A model generated the notes under the pieces. That model was given only the letters and a program-made list of their open reading frames with translations. It was not told the DNA's origin and did no database searches. This document shows, piece after piece, positions 62,329 through 64,000 of a DNA stretch of 64,000 nt. The translations under genes were made by a program, and so were the position numbers. The DNA lies in NCBI RefSeq assembly GCF_026391055.1, contig NZ_JAPLET010000015.1, positions 496,001 to 560,000 on the forward strand. Reading direction: 5' to 3'. Numbering within the stretch: the first letter of the stretch is position 1; every line of letters starts with the position of its first letter. Origin of the DNA: Spirosoma sp. (lineage in GTDB: Bacteria; Bacteroidota; Bacteroidia; Cytophagales; Spirosomataceae).

Positions 62329-63069
62329 TTAAGCGGTCTTGCTTAACTCCTCCGCAATCGCTTCCTGCGCCAGCTTTACCACCTCGTCGGGTGTGCGGCC
62401 AGCGGGTTCGATGCCGGGTAATGCAGTCCACGACATTTTTGAAAACGACCGGAGTGGAAACAGACCTTTCGGGTTAAAATGACCCGTTCCCCGAATGGTG
62501 ATGGGCACCACCAGTGCGGATGGAGCTCGTTTAAGTAAAGTCGCCACCCCACCCGTTACAAACGGGCGCATTTGCCCCGATGCAGACCGTGTTCCCTCCG
62601 GATAAATCACGGCAGAAATGTTTTGCTGCTGAATGAGTTTACCCAGCCGGGCAATTTCTACAATAGCCTGTTTGGGGTCTTTGCGGTCAATAAGGGCCGC
62701 ACCACTTTTGCGGAGGTTGTACGAAACGCCGGGAATGCCGTGAGCTAGTTCGATCTTAGAAACAAACGTAGGCGTATGACGACGCAGAAACCAAATGATG
62801 GGCGAGATGTCGAACATACTCTGGTGGTTGGCAACGAAAATAATCGGTCGGTCGGTGGGAAGGGTTGTGAGGGGGCGAAAGCGGATCGTGCTACCGGTCA
62901 GGTACCAGCCATAAGCGATGCAGGCGTTCATCCAGTCTACCGTTTTTTTATGCGCCGGACGGCCAAACAGGTTAAAGGCAGTAGCCTGGGCAAGATGAAA
63001 TATGCACAGTACCAGTCCAAAATAGAGTAGGTAAACGCAGCTCAATACGTAGTCTAAAACTTTTTTCAT
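62329..63069 (-). CDS. plsC: 1-acyl-glycerol-3-phosphate acyltransferase (PlsC-like)
   Basis: 246 residues from the ATG at 63069. An N-terminal membrane segment lies at about residues 8-34. The acyltransferase motifs are complete: NHQSMFD (H82 to D87, the HX4D pair), a GVSYNLRKSG segment, and YPEGTRS (157-162), then VPITIRGTG. It transfers an acyl chain to lysophosphatidate at the cytoplasmic face in phospholipid synthesis. It converges with the NtrC-type regulator gene, with about 100 bp between, and diverges from the acyl-ACP desaturase gene 161 bp away. The two genes may share control of membrane lipid composition. Confidence 0.93.
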   Translation of the reverse strand: MKKVLDYVLSCVYLLYFGLVLCIFHLAQATAFNLFGRPAHKKTVDWMNACIAYGWYLTGSTIRFRPLTTLPTDRPIIFVANHQSMFDISPIIWFLRRHTPTFVSKIELAHGIPGVSYNLRKSGAALIDRKDPKQAIVEIARLGKLIQQQNISAVIYPEGTRSASGQMRPFVTGGVATLLKRAPSALVVPITIRGTGHFNPKGLFPLRSFSKMSWTALPGIEPAGRTPDEVVKLAQEAIAEELSKTA

Positions 63070-63230
63070 AGGGCCTACAGGCGTCAGCGAAGCAGCTAGT
63101 ATAGCCCAAAATTAACAAGGAGTCGTTTATAGTGCGGAAGAAAAACGAATACGAATCAAAAACATCGGTTCTTTTCCCCGAACTTTGCCAGACACTGGGA
63201 TATATCGACCCCTTTCTTTGTTACTTATAC

Positions 63231-64000
63231 ATGATAATATCTGGCACACGTTTGGACGTAATGCGATTCGTCGGTGAGAAAATCGATGCATCGGTGGATG
63301 AATTCCTTAAACCTATCGAGACGAATTGGCAACCTGCTGATTTGTTACCCGATTCGACGCGAGAATCATTTTTGGACGAAGTTAAGTTACTCCGCGAAAG
63401 CACCCGCGAACTGTCCTACGACTACGTAGCCGTGCTGGTTGGCGATACAATTACCGAAGAAGCGTTGCCAACGTATGAATCGTGGCTGATGGATATGGAA
63501 GGTATTGAGCAGGGCAGCACAACCGGCTGGACACGCTGGATTCGTAGCTGGACGGCCGAGGAAAACCGCCACGGTGACCTGCTGAACAAGTTTCTGTACC
63601 TGTCGGGTCGGGTCGATATGCGGGCTATGGAAGTATCGACCCAGTACCTGATTGCTGATGGTTTCGATATTGGAACCGGTAAAGACCCCTACCGGAATTT
63701 TGTTTACACTTCTTTTCAGGAGTTAGCCACCAACGTGTCGCACCGCCGAACAGCCACACTGGCTAAACAGGCCGGGTGCAACCAGCTTTCCAAAATTTGC
63801 GGAGTCATCGCGTCCGATGAGATGCGTCATGCCAAAGCGTATAAAGATTTTGTCCGTCAGATATTTGAAGTCGACCCATCCGAAATGATGCTGGCTTTTG
63901 AAGATATGATGCGCAAGAAAATTGTGATGCCTGCCCATTTTCTGCGCGAAAGTGGGGTGAAAATTGGGGATACTTTCAGCCATTTTTCGGATGCGGCTCA
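63231..64000 (+). CDS. Acyl-ACP desaturase, N-terminal part (cut by window edge)
   Basis: 256 codons are present from the ATG at 63231; the ATG at 63261 (MRFVGEKIDA) is an alternative start. The di-iron ligands of this family are visible: E76 or E77 in TITEEALPTY, E111 and H114 in EENRHG, E164 in SFQELA, and E197 and H200 in DEMRHAKAY. The fold is the stearoyl-ACP desaturase helix bundle, which puts a double bond into acyl chains carried on ACP using O2 and reduced ferredoxin. The protein should be soluble. The end of the gene is outside the window. It diverges from the plsC-like gene. Confidence 0.95.
   Translation, partial: MIISGTRLDVMRFVGEKIDASVDEFLKPIETNWQPADLLPDSTRESFLDEVKLLRESTRELSYDYVAVLVGDTITEEALPTYESWLMDMEGIEQGSTTGWTRWIRSWTAEENRHGDLLNKFLYLSGRVDMRAMEVSTQYLIADGFDIGTGKDPYRNFVYTSFQELATNVSHRRTATLAKQAGCNQLSKICGVIASDEMRHAKAYKDFVRQIFEVDPSEMMLAFEDMMRKKIVMPAHFLRESGVKIGDTFSHFSDAA

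Overview
The window looks like a chromosome segment of a Bacteroidota species, most likely order Cytophagales near Spirosomaceae. This is inferred from family content: many paralogues of the roughly 800-residue two-half FtsX/MacB permease typical of that group, a secreted beta-helix protein with a type IX secretion C-terminal domain, a six-PAS kinase, a kinase/AraC hybrid regulator, and intergenic GTAGAGAC palindromes. No rRNA, tRNA, transposase or CRISPR array was seen.

The dominant feature is an array of 16 ABC permease genes (called P1 to P16 here, by coordinate), all on the minus strand. P1 is cut by the window edge, P2 is frameshifted at a 15-bp tandem repeat, and there is one extra 3' gene fragment. 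P1-P7 fill 1-16347, P8-P9 lie at 18929-23914, and P10-P16 lie at 35798-56544. Only one ATPase (56645-57322) and one membrane-fusion protein (57456-58703) accompany them, at the promoter-proximal end. Each permease has two halves (TM1, extracytoplasmic domain, TM2-4; TM5, domain, TM6-8) and ends in a near-invariant NPVKSLRSE tail. One ATPase may therefore serve many permeases that differ in their extracytoplasmic domains.

Two promoter regions, upstream of the fusion-protein gene and of P7, share an arrangement: a CGTCCG-N4-CGGACA palindrome 52-53 bp upstream of a -24/-12-like element (TTGGYAY-N5-TTGGCAT). An NtrC-type response regulator gene lies just beyond the transporter operon (60858-62228) and is the obvious candidate activator.

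Other genes break up the array. 16671-18878 is a DUF5916-type outer-membrane protein gene with one in-frame stop. 24458-26173 encodes the secreted beta-helix protein. 26330-28694 holds a response regulator and a receiver/kinase/receiver/AraC hybrid. 30577-32260 holds glutathione-independent formaldehyde dehydrogenase and a GlcG/HbpS-type protein. 32638-35727 encodes the six-PAS kinase. An AT-rich island at 38153-40552 carries a close DpnI homologue, a GNAT-like protein and an unlisted 57-residue partner. A paralogue of that partner lies alone at 43407-43574 next to the permease fragment. A Uma2-like gene (53611-54054) is inserted on the opposite strand between P15 and P16.

The right end (58888-64000) carries a GT39/ArnT-like glycosyltransferase, the NtrC-type regulator, a PlsC-like acyltransferase and the start of an acyl-ACP desaturase gene, which together suggest lipid and envelope functions.
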